DNA from: Ursus arctos
Lineage: Eukaryota; Chordata; Mammalia; Carnivora; Ursidae
Direction: 5' to 3'
DNA length: 64,000 nt
Assembly (NCBI RefSeq): GCF_023065955.2
Contig: NW_026622974.1
Coordinates: forward strand, 36,797,718 to 36,861,717
The notes under the pieces are model-generated. The model was given only the letters and a program-made list of their open reading frames with translations, searched no databases and was not told the origin of the DNA. This document shows, piece by piece, positions 34,079-45,160 of this stretch. The position numbers and the translations under genes were made by a program. Position 1 is the stretch's first letter; every line of letters starts with the position of its first letter.

Positions 34079-34178
34079 TTAAATTTTTTTAATAAGTAGG
34101 CTCCACACCCAATTCAGGGCTTGAACTCACAACCCCAAGATCAAGAGTTGCATGTTCCACTAACTGGGCCATCCAGGT
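34079..34178 (-). mobile_element. short CAN-SINE-like element, antisense
   Basis: About 100 bases ending on the plus strand with CTGGGCCATCCAGGTGC, preceded by TAAGTAGGCTCCACACCC and CTTGAACTCACAACCCC: the tRNA-like half only. Duplication GCATCATTGTT (34068-34078) and GCATCATTCTT (34179-34189), one change. It sits at the end of the antisense MaLR LTR. Confidence 0.8.
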
Positions 34179-34380
34179 GCATCATTCTTGATTCTATTTT
34201 CTTTCACACCCCATAGCCGGTTTGTTAGGGAATCATTAGCTCTTCCTTCAAAATACATTTGGAATCGGATCACTTTTCACCACTCCACTCTTCCCATTCT
34301 GGTCCTAGCCACCACTATCTGTGCTCCTGTCTCCCATCTGGTCTCCCTGCTTCTATTCTTACCCCCATTTAATGCATTGA

Positions 34381-34835
34381 ATTGTGTCTACCAAGAATAG
34401 ATGTTCAAATTCTAATAGCCAGTATCTGTGAATGTGACCTTAGTTGGAATTATGGTCTTTGCAGATGTAATTAAGTTGTAAGTGGAAATGAGGGCGTACT
34501 GGATTAAGGTGGGCCTTAAATCCAACTCAGGTGTCCTTATAAGGAAAGAGCACAGAACAAAGAAATGCACAGGAGAGAAGCCCATGTGACAACGAGACAG
34601 AGATTATAGCAATGCACTATAAGCCAAGGGACACCAAAGATTGTCAGCAGCCACTGGAAGCTGGAGAATGTCAGGGAAGGATTTTCCCTGGACTTCAGAG
34701 GGAGTGTGACCCTGCCAATACCTTGATTTTGGACTTCTGGCTTCCAGAACTATGAAAGGGTAAATTTTTGTTGTTTTAAGTTACCTGCTTTGTGGTGTTT
34801 TGTTACAGAAGACTTAGGAAATTAATACATTCCAC
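34381..34835 (+). mobile_element. MLT1-type MaLR LTR
   Basis: Starts with a TTGAATTGTGTCTACC block, then GAATGTGACCTTAGTTGGAA, AGGTGTCCTTATAAGGAAAG, CTTCCAGAACTATGAAAGGG and ends TTACCTGCTTTGTGGTG...TTAATACA. Sense orientation, opposite to its neighbour at 33722. Confidence 0.85.
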
Positions 34836-35412
34836 TATAGTCTATTCCCAACATGGCAACCAGAGGAGTTCCTTTAAAATTTAAGGCAGACCATACCACT
34901 CATTGACTCAAAAATCCCTGGTGACTCCCCCTCTTCTCCCACAGGATTGACTCCCCAGTTACTGCTTGACCTCATTGCCTACAATCTCCAGCCACTCTGG
35001 CCTCCTGCCTGTTCCTCCAACACTGAGGAACATTTCTGCTCTAGGGCATTTGCACTGGTGCCTCCCTTGCCTAGAACATTCCTTCCCCAGATTTATACAT
35101 GACTTCTTGTCTCACTAGTTCAATGAAATGCTAACTCCTCAGGAAGACCTAATATGGCTACCTAAAATTGCAGATGTCCCCGCCAGATCCAAATCCCCCT
35201 TCTCTTGCCTTCCTTTTTCTGTCTCTGTATGGTACATTAGAAAGCACTAAGTGCTATTCAATTTAATTAATCATTCTGTTTATTTTCTATTGCCCATCTC
35301 CCTCGACTAGAAAGTAAAATTCATGAAAACGGGGATCTTTATCTCTTTTAGCTGATATATCCCTAAAAATAGTGCCTGGCACATTATATATGCTAAACCA
35401 ATATTTTTAGGA

Positions 35413-35655
35413 TGGATGAACAGGAAAAGGCAATATGACATGGCAGATACAAGGGTTTGCCAACCTCTGATCTCTGCTATTACTGCCCCATTTTTATTGA
35501 GATGATCAAGTTTTCAGTGGTTAGATAATGCCTTGATAGTCCAGCTAAAAGATAATAATCCTCACTTTCTCATTTTTAAATATTTACCATATAGTGCTAT
35601 TCTTGGTGTCTTTTTCATTAAAAACTGCTGATGAGATGAACTTAGAGTAAATGCC
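35413..35655. other. unannotated non-coding stretch
   Basis: Short unremarkable DNA before a poly(A) run. Confidence 0.35.
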
Positions 35656-35674
35656 AAAAAAAAAAAAAAAAAAA
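35656..35674. repeat. poly(A) run, 19 bases
   Basis: Pure A. It is not preceded by a sequence I can identify as a retrocopy. Confidence 0.9.
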
Positions 35675-36061
35675 GTAAACTCCAGCCACTACTACTTCCA
35701 AAATATTCCTGTTGAGGAGCAAACTGTTTAAAGCAAGTGTTAACTGCTTCAAAAGTTCTAGTAATGTTCTAAAAATACAGGCAGCACCCTCCTTTCCATC
35801 CTAGTAAAATGGGCTCACAATATCCTAATTTCTATAGTTAGAAATTACTAAATAGCTTAAGGGTGCAGATTAGAAGTTCTAGGCAACTGGCATCTGTGAA
35901 ATCATCATAGGCTAAAATACTTAATCATTTGAGCCTAAATCCAAATTGCAAACTACCCAGGAAAAAAAATGAGATCATATATCTGCTACTCAGATTATTT
36001 TTCTATCTGCCAACAAATGCCTCCGAGAAGAATCATGTGGGCGCATATGCACACATGAGAT
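35675..36061. other. unannotated non-coding stretch
   Basis: No gene or nameable repeat. Confidence 0.35.
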
Positions 36062-36108
36062 ACACACACTCACACACACACACACACACACACACACAAG
36101 CACACACT
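36062..36108. repeat. (CA)n microsatellite
   Basis: About 23 CA units with a few T and G interruptions. Confidence 0.95.
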
Positions 36109-36659
36109 CATTCCAGCAGCCAAGTTGCTTTGAAAACATTAATATATATTAATAAAAATGTAAAGACCCAGCTGTTTCAAGTTTTAGATAAACTGTGGAC
36201 AATTTTTTACCGTTTAAGTCATTGAAAGTGTTGCGTACATAATTGAATGAAAACCCTGTCCAAGAAAAAACATGTAAGTAAGCTAAGAAAGGATGTTGAA
36301 GAATTGGGGCTTAAAAGAATTTATCATAAATTATTACTTATCTTGTCTGCACAGGGAGGTGCTTTGGTTAAAAGAGAGTTATCGTGTTCCATATGTGCAT
36401 TAGTAATTTCAACTATAATAAAATACACTTGATGCTGAGTACTCTAAAAAGAACATGGACTTTCTTTGATGACTGAGTTAAAAGTTCTTCAAGATAATCC
36501 TGGGCCTTATGACCATATTTTTCAGGAGATATCACTGCCACAACTGCATGCAAGGGCCCCCCTAACAGAATTCTGATAAATAACAGAAAGTTCATCGTTG
36601 ATGGCTTATCCAGAGAGATATTTACCTTATAATGCAACCCTTCCAAGTTTTATTAATGT
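36109..36659. other. unannotated AT-rich stretch
   Basis: No gene or nameable repeat. Confidence 0.35.
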
Positions 36660-36870
36660 CAAGACTTGGAATCCTCAATATGCCTATTTAAATACACCCT
36701 CAGAATGAGCACTAATCTAATTCTCTGTGGCACTCCGCTCCCAGGCTTCTTCTTTACACCTGCTGATCTATTAGAAAAGGCAGCAATTGGAACCACATTC
36801 CCTCGCAGCCAGAATGCCTCCCGTCCAGTAGCTATTGGCGATGCATTTCAGCGGCGAAGGGCATGACAGT
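36660..36870. promoter_or_regulatory. candidate conserved non-coding element
   Basis: Repeat-free, balanced composition with several AT cores (TATTTAAATA, TCTAATTCTC, TTAATGGGTG). Selected only by appearance; conservation untested. Confidence 0.2.
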
Positions 36871-37189
36871 TAATGGGTGTTAAAAATAAACCAAATGGGT
36901 TGGAAACAAATGTACAACAGGAGTGAACATAATCCTCAAGTGTCAGAGTTTGAATAGGCACAAGAAAACAAAACGCTGGGTCCCAACTACTGAGCATGCC
37001 ATTCTCCTTCTCTGAGAGGCCACCTATTGTCACTTCTGTGCTCAATCCCTTGCAACGACTTCCTTGTTAATGATAAGGGGTGATAAGTGGCAAGTGCAGC
37101 CAAGTCCATGGTCTGAGATGGCATAAAAGGCGTACCTATCCCACTTAGGAATATGTAACACTTACGCCAGGCCAGCCCGGTAAAACCTC
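36871..37189. other. unannotated non-coding stretch
   Basis: Nothing recognisable. Confidence 0.35.
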
Positions 37190-37355
37190 ATAGCCAATCT
37201 TGAAGGTTTCTCTGAGTTTGACAAATTCCTATTACTAGAATATAAATAACATCCATGAAAATAAGGACTTTATTGCATTCACTGCTATATCCACCCCCTG
37301 AGAATAGTGCTTGGTAGGTAGTAGGCACTTGAAACATATTTATTGAATAAATGAA
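37190..37355 (+). repeat. L2-type LINE 3' end
   Basis: ATGAAAATAAGGACTTTATT, CACTGCTATATCCACCCC and GTAGTAGGCACTTGAAACAT...TTGAATAAATGAATGG are the terminal L2 blocks. Confidence 0.8.
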
Positions 37356-37734
37356 TGGATGGTCTATTCTTCTGTAAGCACCTCCACAGTAGTAAGAAGT
37401 TCGAGCCAATACAGAAATGAAATTTTTCTAGTATCCAATTAGCTCCAACATACCTTATCTTAATGCCAGTGCTTCCAAGGCGACAGTTCCAAAAACTCCA
37501 TGCTGATGGTATACTACTTTGGATTTTCTTTTGTTCCAAGGAAATAATTGTGATAAAGTCATGCACACCAGGGTCTGCTTTTGGACTAAAGGAACAGGCA
37601 AGTCTTAATACAAATGTATCAGTTGTAACAGTAAAATTCCAGAATGGTAATAGATAGAAAAGGGTTTTGGCAGGTTATCCTTCGGATGGCCCTCAGAGTA
37701 TATATAATACTGGTCCTGTGACCCTGTTTCTCTG
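37356..37734. other. unannotated non-coding stretch
   Basis: Nothing recognisable. Confidence 0.35.
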
Positions 37735-38334
37735 TACATTTTGTCTTTTCTCTTTATCTTGACCCACAGAGGTTCCTCCCCATTCCATCATGGTGCAAAT
37801 CACCTTGGATCTCACTTGAGCTGTCTCAGCATCACCCTAACTTCTCTCCCTCTACCCAGTCTCCCCTCTCTCCAGCTCATCTCTTACGATTCCATCTTTT
37901 AAAAACTCTCAGCTCATATTCCCAATATAATGAAGTCCAAACACAGTGGCACCCAGAAAGCCGTTCACAACATGCTTGAATGTAAGCTGATCTCCTGGCA
38001 TTCCTTTCTACCCCAACTCTGTCCATCCTCACCCCAAATATATATAATGACACTGTAGCTACATGGCACCTCCCTCCATTCCCCGTGCACTTTCCAGGCT
38101 CCCTGTCCTTTGCTCATGTGATTTCCCCCAGGCTACAACGCTTCCACTTCTTGCCTACCAAGAGCACTCAGAGTTCAAATGTCACCTCTTCCCTGGACAC
38201 CCCACCACCAACCATGTTCCTACCATGAACCCACCTCCTCCCCACAGCCTGACACGGAAACCCTCAGAGGCAACCTGGCAAAAGTGTCTGATCCTTCATC
38301 TGAGATCTCAGAGCACTTTCATGATACTCCTGAT
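37735..38334 (+). repeat. L2-type LINE 3' region
   Basis: GAAAGCCGTTCACAACATGC, CCCCAGGCTACAACGCTTCC and GAGTTCAAATGTCACCTCTT follow L2 in order. An overlapping 126-codon frame (38063-38443) is repeat-derived. Confidence 0.65.
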
Positions 38335-38785
38335 ACGGCGGGTTGCCTCCGAAGATGGTCACCAATATTGCCCCCACTCTCTGCATGCACATGCCACGCC
38401 TTTGCCATATTTCCCACTCCTTGAATCTTGGCTGCCCTTGTGACTTAAACAAAATCCAATCTGGAAGGAACCCTGTGCCAGTTCTGGCACTAGGCCATAA
38501 AAGAAACCAGATATCATATAAAGAAGCATGGACCAGAAAGACTACTATTCAACAAGACCATGTGGATGAGAACCGAGTGGTCCCAAGCCATTCCAGCCAC
38601 CGCAACTGAGGCACCAGACATGAGTGAAGCCATCTTTGGCATTCCAAGTTCCTACTTAAATGCAGCCATATGAATGAACCCATTCCATGTGACACAGAAC
38701 CACCAGCTGATGGTTGACAATTGTTATTTCAATGCAATAAGTTATGGGACAGCTTATTTCGCAGTAATTGATAACTGAAACATTT
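38335..38785 (+). mobile_element. ERVL-type solitary LTR, upstream of a second one
   Basis: GGCTGCCCTTGTGACTTAAA, GCACCAGACATGAGTGAAGC and the end GCAGTAATTGATAACTGAAA match an old ERVL/MaLR LTR in sense. No internal region lies between it and the next LTR. Confidence 0.7.
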
Positions 38786-38799
38786 CATATAGTTCCCTA

Positions 38800-39392
38800 T
38801 GGCAGACTAGATTTTCTAAAGACAATTGCAACAACATCTCCTTTGCTCTTCTGCCATGTCCTTGTTATTCTACCTTCAAGAGGTGGAGTCTAATTCCTCT
38901 CCCCTTGAATTCAGAGCAGCCATAGTGACTTACTTGTAGACAAGGAATGCAGAAGGGATGCTGCATGACCTCTGAGGATAGCTCAAAAGAGCTCCATCAG
39001 CTTCTGCCCTGTTCTCTTGGAAAGTTCTTTGGATGCCCATTCTCAGGTGCAGCTGCCATGCTGGAAGAAACTGTAGCCACACAGAGAGGCCGTATGTAGA
39101 TGATCCAATCCACGGCCCCAGCTGAGCCCAGACTTTGAGTTATCCCCAGGTAGCCGACCTGGGAGTGAGGCAACCTCCAGATGACCGCAGCTTCAGCCAC
39201 TGACCTCTCTCCCAGCCACTGGAGCCATCCCAGCTGTGTTCCCAGACACCGTGGAACAGAGACCAGCCAAGTCCACTGTGACCTATCTGACTTACTGAGC
39301 CACAGAATCTGTAAGCAAAATAAAATGGTGGTTGTTTTATGCCACTCAGTCTGTTGGTTTGTTACTCAACAATGGATAACTGGAACACTTCT
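38800..39392 (+). mobile_element. ERVL-type solitary LTR
   Basis: TTCAAGAGGTGGAGTCTAAT, CTCCCCTTGAATTC, then GAGCCACAGAATCTGTAAGC, an AATAAAA signal (about 39318) and the end TTTGTTACTCAACAATGG. Same orientation as the LTR just left, which is unusual for unrelated insertions. Confidence 0.8.
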
Positions 39393-39974
39393 CAACCAGA
39401 TTCTGGGCTCCTGGGAGGTGGGGAAAGGTTCAGTTAGCATTGTATCTCTAGTCTATAGCATGACACCTAGAGCCATGAAAGTGACACCAAATATCTATCT
39501 AGTGCAATTGAATGTTGGATGTCTTTTTCAATTTTGTTAATGCTCAGCTTTATGGGATTCTGGAGATATATGTGTTTGGACCAAAAATAATGGAAACATA
39601 TCTATGGGATAGGTTTATCATATTATGTTTTTAGGATTCTTACCAAAAAAAAAAAAAAAAAAGTCTTTACTTTTCCTTTCTTCATTGTGTGAGATCCTAT
39701 GGGAGAATTTGGACCTACTCTTGCAAACCAAACTAAAATGGAACAAAATGAAGGAAAGTATTCAGTACAAAGGAAAATCAATCCAATTCAGTTAAGTACA
39801 GGTCATTTGTTCCTTTTTCCAATCTAAGTGTTCATCCTGTGTTCCTCTGTTCCATTTCACAACAGGGAAAAAATTTCTAAATGTACTGTGTGCCCATGGT
39901 TTTCCTCTCCCCTACCAAATCTAAATTCAATACCAAAATGCTGCTCAACATACCTCTCTAATTGTCTTGGTTTA
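39393..39974. other. unannotated, with a poly(A) run at about 39645-39662
   Basis: The 18-base A run has no recognisable retrocopy in front of it. No gene. Confidence 0.4.
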
Positions 39975-40174
39975 TTTTATTATTATTTTTTAAAGATTTT
40001 ATTTATTTATTTGTCAGAGAGAGAGAGAGAGCACAAATAGGGGGAGCCACAGGCAGAGGTAAAAGGAGGCTCTCTGCTGAGCAGGGAGCCCAATGTGGGG
40101 CTCGATCCCAGGACCCCAGGATCATGACCTGAGCTGAAGGCAGTCACTTAACCGACTGAGACACACAGGCATTC
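39975..40174 (-). mobile_element. CAN-SINE (SINEC), older subfamily
   Basis: Antisense copy: AAAGATTTTATTTATTTATT at the left, GGCTCGATCCCAGGACCCC in the middle, head degenerate at the right. Duplication CTCTAATTGTCTTGGTTTA (39956-39974) and CTCTAATTCTCTTGGTTTA (40175-40193) with one mismatch in 19. Confidence 0.95.
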
Positions 40175-40193
40175 CTCTAATTCTCTTGGTTTA

Positions 40194-40889
40194 ATAAGAT
40201 GTCTTAACATTGAAAAGTTCCTCTAAAAAATGTTATCTTAAAGACCCAACAAGTGGTGACATTTTCCCCTGGTAGCACACTCATGTCTCTGCTATCTGGC
40301 TTTGTCAGGGAAGGAGATGCTCAGAGTAAGTAAAGTTTCCAGATAGCCTCCCCCAACTCAGACTTTCCTGAAGAGCTTATCCATTCTCCCACCACAAGGA
40401 GCTGAGTACCCCTATATTAGGCTGAGGGAATAAAGCCTGAACAACCCTTGTCTGGTCAATAAATACCGGGCTTTAGAAGTTTCCAAACCTAAATTGCTTA
40501 AAAGCTGATGTTTGTACATGCTGACCCTGTGGGCTCACTGGAGCAAAACTAAGAATTCCTCCATGGAAAGTGGTAGGTATGAAGCAAAATCCACATTTAA
40601 TAACCTTCCTACTGGACTTGGACACTATTTACAGAGACTTGGATTGTGGGGAACGGGTCCCACCCACCGGGCTCCTTTTAATCCTTGGCTGCTTGACAAT
40701 GGAAGGGGCAAAGCTTTCTAACCACACTGACCCAGATATATCAGAGATGCTGTCTCTGAGTTCCGGGACATGTATGGAAAGGTTTATTCTCGCCTGTACA
40801 GATTTGATATGTTTCTACTTTGACCATGATTCACTCAGTCAAGTTCCTATATTGACTCCATTGAAGGCTTAGTTCCTAACTTGATATTA
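40194..40889. other. unannotated non-coding stretch
   Basis: Open frames of 69 and 100 codons (40512-40872) overlap in two frames and have no recognisable domain. Confidence 0.35.
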
Positions 40890-41700
40890 ATTCATTTATT
40901 CATCCACATTTCATGTGGGCAGAATTTATTAAGCACTTCTTATGTGTCAGGCCTAGATTAGATGCTGAGAATAGAAAGCAAACGAGACCAGCTCTCTCAT
41001 TTTGGGGAACTGACAGGCTATTGAGGAAGAGAGACAAATGAACAGCTGATAGGAACATAGCTGGGGTCAGCCGACCACCGTCTGTGGGCTACATCTGACC
41101 TGCTGCCGCTTCCTTTTGTACGTGACGTTATGTAGGAACAGAGACACATCCACTTGCTTCTTTCTTGCTTTCAAATGACAACAGCAGGTCTGAGTTGTTG
41201 TGACTAATACCCTGAGGCCTACAAGTCCCAAAATATTTATTACTATCTGACCTTTCGCAAAAAAAAAAGTTTGCTGACTGCTGCAATGTGGTGTAATGCG
41301 TACAATAGCAGAGGTATGTTTCCTATTCAACGGTCCAGAGAGGAGGCGATGAGTCACCAGGGAGTATCTGCACAGAGCAGGAGGCACCCAAATTTCATGC
41401 TGAAGAGTGGGTAGAGGATAGTCAGGAATAATAGCAAGCACAGGGGGACAACAGGGAAAATGCTGGAGGTGAAAGATCAAGGGGGACCTTCTGAGAATGG
41501 CTAATAATGCATGGGGGACAGAGGGTGATGGGAGATGAAGCTGAGGAAGGAGGAAGAGCAGGTCTCAGCAGGCCATGAGTAGGATATGCTGGATTCTATC
41601 TGGTCAGCAAGGGAGATTCACCGAAGGGTTTTATGCAGAAGAAGCAACAGAAAATAGACTGAAAAGAGGTGAGCGTAAAAACCAATGAAGATTGCATTGC
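40890..41700 (-). repeat. old LINE 3' region, antisense, split by a hAT-type element
   Basis: Plus-strand blocks ATTCATTTATTCATCCACAT, TATGTGTCAGGCCTAGATTA, then after the nested element AATGCGTACAATAGCAGAGG, and GGATTCTATCTGGTCAGCAA. This is the reverse of the LINE class seen at 31.5 kb. Confidence 0.7.
41061..41284. mobile_element. non-autonomous hAT-type (MER) DNA transposon
   Basis: Left end CTGGGGTCAGCCGAC and right end GTTTGCTGACTGCTG are imperfect inverted repeats; inside is AAAATATTTATTACTATCTG. This is the well-known 'GGTCAGCAAAC' MER element. No transposase. It separates two parts of the antisense LINE. Confidence 0.75.
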
Positions 41701-41726
41701 AACAGTGTAAGCAAAAGATAATGACT

Positions 41727-41913
41727 GGGACGCCTGGGTGGCTCAGTTGGTTAAGTGGCTGCCTTCAGTTTAGGTCATGATCTCAGGGTCCTGGAATCGA
41801 GTCCTGCATCAGGCTCCTTGCTCAACTGGGAGCCTGCTTCTGCCTCCACCTGCTTTCCCCTGCTTGTGCTCTCTCTCTGACCAATAAATAAATGAAAATC
41901 TTAAAAAAAAAAA
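41727..41913 (+). mobile_element. CAN-SINE (SINEC), older subfamily, sense
   Basis: Begins GGGACGCCTGGGTGGCTCAG, has a GGTCATGATCTCAGGGTCC B-box region and ends in AAATAAATGAAAATCTT plus a 15-A tail. Perfect duplication AAAAGATAATGACT at 41713-41726 and 41914-41927. Confidence 0.95.
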
Positions 41914-41927
41914 AAAAGATAATGACT

Positions 41928-42254
41928 CAAAGGAAAAAGACAGTGATGGATGGGAGGAAGGCCTCAGAGGTCTTAAGGAGACCAAATTAGCCAACATGGA
42001 AGCTTTAGCATACATGTTTGATGAACACTCATGTGGCATAATGTCTGCAAGTGGCTGAGACAGGCGAGACTGCTCTGTTCAAATCCCACTCTGAAAGGCT
42101 CAGGCAAGGACCATCATGTCTTGTTGGGCTCAAAAAAGAAAACATTTGATTGGCCTCATTTTTATAATTCTAACTAAATATTGTTCAGTGGCAGCTGGCG
42201 AAATGCATGGAATGGGTGACTTGGTGATCACAGGGACACCTTTACTTGTTCAAA
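41928..42254. other. unannotated non-coding stretch
   Basis: Nothing recognisable. Confidence 0.35.
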
Positions 42255-42525
42255 CACTTGTCCCTGACTGCTTTTCACTCTATGAGGCTAGCCAAACAGG
42301 GAGGCAGGCAGGGTCCCAGGCTTTGCATCCAGACCGACCCCAGATGCATTCAATCACTCTGTACTGTGGGCAAGTTAACTTAGCCTTTTTCCATCTCAGA
42401 AGCCTCATCTGGAAAATGAGGGTAAGAACAGCCTAGAAGGTATCGCTGTGAGTTGGTGGAAGAATCAGCACAGCACAAGCCAAGTGCCTAGCACAGGGCT
42501 TGACACAGAGAAGCACTCTAGGAAG
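42255..42525 (+). repeat. MIR relic
   Basis: TGGGCAAGTTAACTTAGCC, TCTGGAAAATGAGGGTAAGA, GTATCGCTGTGAGTTGG and AAGTGCCTAGCACAGGGCTT are successive MIR blocks in sense. Confidence 0.85.
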
Positions 42526-44049
42526 GGCAGCTAGAGTGATTTGAAGTGAACACCAGACTCCTTTAGATCTGAACCAACTGCTAAGCCTCATCCCACCTCC
42601 ACCAAGGTGAAATCCCAACTTTGCTGGCCCCCAACATAACTGCGATTGAATAATTGAATAACTGAGTACGGGGTTTCATGTCTGTTTTCCCAAAGAGAAG
42701 GAAGGCACTGAAATATCAAGGACCATGTCTCTTTTGGCCACGGCTGGGGGCTCAGGGTCAGCACCACGCTGGTGAGGGTGCCAGATGTATTTGTCGAACA
42801 AATTAGAGAGGGGATGGAGGCAGAGAGAGGGTGAGGGGCATGGGTAGGGGAATGAGAGGGAAAGAAGGAAAGACAGATTCTCTGCTCTGTGTTCTCCTTC
42901 TGCCTCTCAGTATCGCTGCCCCACAACTTGACTCTTGGGAAAGGAAGGAGGGTGAGGAGTTAAGTGGTTGATGTGGCTGAACGCTTTTCCCATCCCTGAA
43001 GAACCTTTATGAGCTCCACAGTGTTCAGACCCTCTGCCCAGCTGGAAGCAGCTTCCATAGGCTTCATGTATCAACAGGCAGTGAAAATCTCTAGAAGGGC
43101 AAACTCCCCAAGCCTGGGGATGGATTGAGGGGGCTGATTCACTAGGAGCCCTGGTTGGCAAGGGCCAATGGCCAAGTCAAATTCTGGCAGGTACCATAGC
43201 AGCTGAAGGCGACCTCAGAGGATGTTGTTCAGAAATTGACTATATTCAAATCCTCTTATAAGCAGCTTAATTTTTTTACACAATTTGGGCCTCTAGAAAC
43301 CTCAGTGGGAGACCTTGAACTTAGCGATCTTGGACCCCTAGCAAACGTAGATTCTAAGGCAGAAAATTTAAACCTAATAATGTTTAAAACATCAAAACAG
43401 TGTTTAGCCATTTTAATGGAAATCTTTCTAAAATACCTTACACGCCCTCCAGCCTTGATAAACAGGAGTGAACATGTCACACCTTTTCTTGGTGACCGGG
43501 CTGCAGAGAACAGTGGTGGTGACTGCTGAGTTGTAGGCATTGATGATTATTTCTCTAAGGGACCCCAGACTTCTAAACTGCTTTAATCTGTGGTAGTCCG
43601 GACTCTATTTCAAGACATTTCCCTCTAGGCAGCTCTAATGAGGCCTCTAAATGGTTGCCCCAACACCAAAAGGCACCCAGAGAGTGAGACTGTTCTAGTT
43701 GACATTTCTTGTATGTCCACGAACTGTGGCTGTCTTGTACCTTCCACTGCTGCATCTCAGATTGTCACTGAGTCTCCACGATTCTTCCCAGTCCTTCCAC
43801 TACCTGTCTGTTGCCTCCCAGTCTCTGGTTAAAGGCAGGAGAAAGTGAAAACATTCCAGAACAAACCATATGACCCACTGTCTTATGGAAAAACAAAGTT
43901 CCCAATCTCTAGAGTCAGAGACATCGGCATAAATGCATGTCTACATATAGGAACAGAGGGTTACCTAATCCCTACAGAACTATCTACAGATACGTCTACA
44001 TACATGGGTTAGGGTACACTCACACATGTCCCTGCTTCTTAGCTAACAA
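42526..44049. other. unannotated non-coding stretch
   Basis: No gene; overlapping frames of up to about 112 codons have no recognisable domain. 43840-44050 may already be L1 3' sequence. Confidence 0.4.
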
Positions 44050-45160
44050 AGTCTAGAATGCCAATGACATGCCAAAAGCAACCTGCATACCTAGCCCACA
44101 AATCATGGTTTCTATACTGTTCTTCAATAAAAGGAACCAGGGCTCCATAGAGAAATGGTTGATTCTAGGGCTGGAAATAAGAGCCCAGAGCATTTTGTAG
44201 TGGCAGAAAGCAAGGAAATGCTCAAAAAAAAAAATTTTTTTTTAAACCCAAAACTTGGGATCATATCGAAGGGAACTGGGAACTAACTGAAAGATCCCTT
44301 AATGGCCAAAGCCAGAAAAATTTGAGCAAGAAAATAGATAAAGTAGTATTCGATTATAATTTGAAGTATGAAGTCAATATCTATGAATTTATATTAACAT
44401 ACGTAAATGACTGAATAACTAATTGGGAAAGAAGAAACAAGTCAAATATTTCACGCATTATAATTCCGTGTAATTTGTGTAGATACTCTGCCCTCAAGGA
44501 GACGGACTGTCATTCTGCACTCAGCTGTGGGCTGCACAAAGAGACTCCCTTCCAGCGCATGGGCACAGAAGGGGGGTAACTTTACAATAAAGAAGCCTGA
44601 CAAGACCTCAGCCAGGTAGCCAGGTGATCGAGACCAACATTAATAGTGATACTGATTATAGGTACTTTTGATGTGATCTGATAAAGATGGTACTTTACCT
44701 CTGTGCTCTTCCTCCCCCAAACCTATAAACACAGTGGAATGATGAGAAACATGTCAGATATCCTAACCAAAGAAGATTCTACAAGACACCTCACCAGTGC
44801 TCCTCAAACTGTCAAGGTCATCACAACCAAGTCCAAGAAGTTGCCATAGCCCAGAGGAGCCTAAGGAAGCATGGTGACTAAATGACTCAGTGCAATGCCG
44901 TATCCTCGAGAGGGTCTTGGAACAGAAAAGGGCAATTAGGGAAAAACTAAGAAAGTTTAAATAAGCTGTGGACTTTGCTTAATACTAGTAATAATGTATC
45001 AATAATTGTTCATTTATTGTAACAAATGTCCCACGCCCATGAAAGATGTGAATCCAAGGGGTGACTGGGCATGGACTCCATGGGAACTCTGTACAATCTT
45101 GACAATTTTTCTGTAAATCTAAAACTGCTCTAAAATAAATAGTTTCTTTAAGAAAAGTTA
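44050..45160 (+). repeat. old L1 (L1M-type) 3' UTR
   Basis: The 3' end ACAATTTTTCTGTAAATCTA, AAACTGCTCTAAAATAAATA is typical of old L1 3' UTRs, as is TTCATTTATTGTAACAAATG upstream. An A11-T9 palindrome lies at 44224-44243. No ORF2 frame survives. Confidence 0.6.

Larger units (their letters stand above)
33500..35412 (+). repeat. old LINE 3' region broken by two LTRs and a SINE
   Basis: Three pieces (about 33500-33721, 34190-34380 and 34836-35412) carry successive blocks of the same LINE as at 31546-32610: CAGTTGCTCAGGCCAAAAAG, GGTCTCCCTGCTTCTATTCT, GCATTTGCACTGGTGCCTCC and GTGCCTGGCACATTATATAT. Order and strand agree, so they are one element opened by later insertions. Confidence 0.8.
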
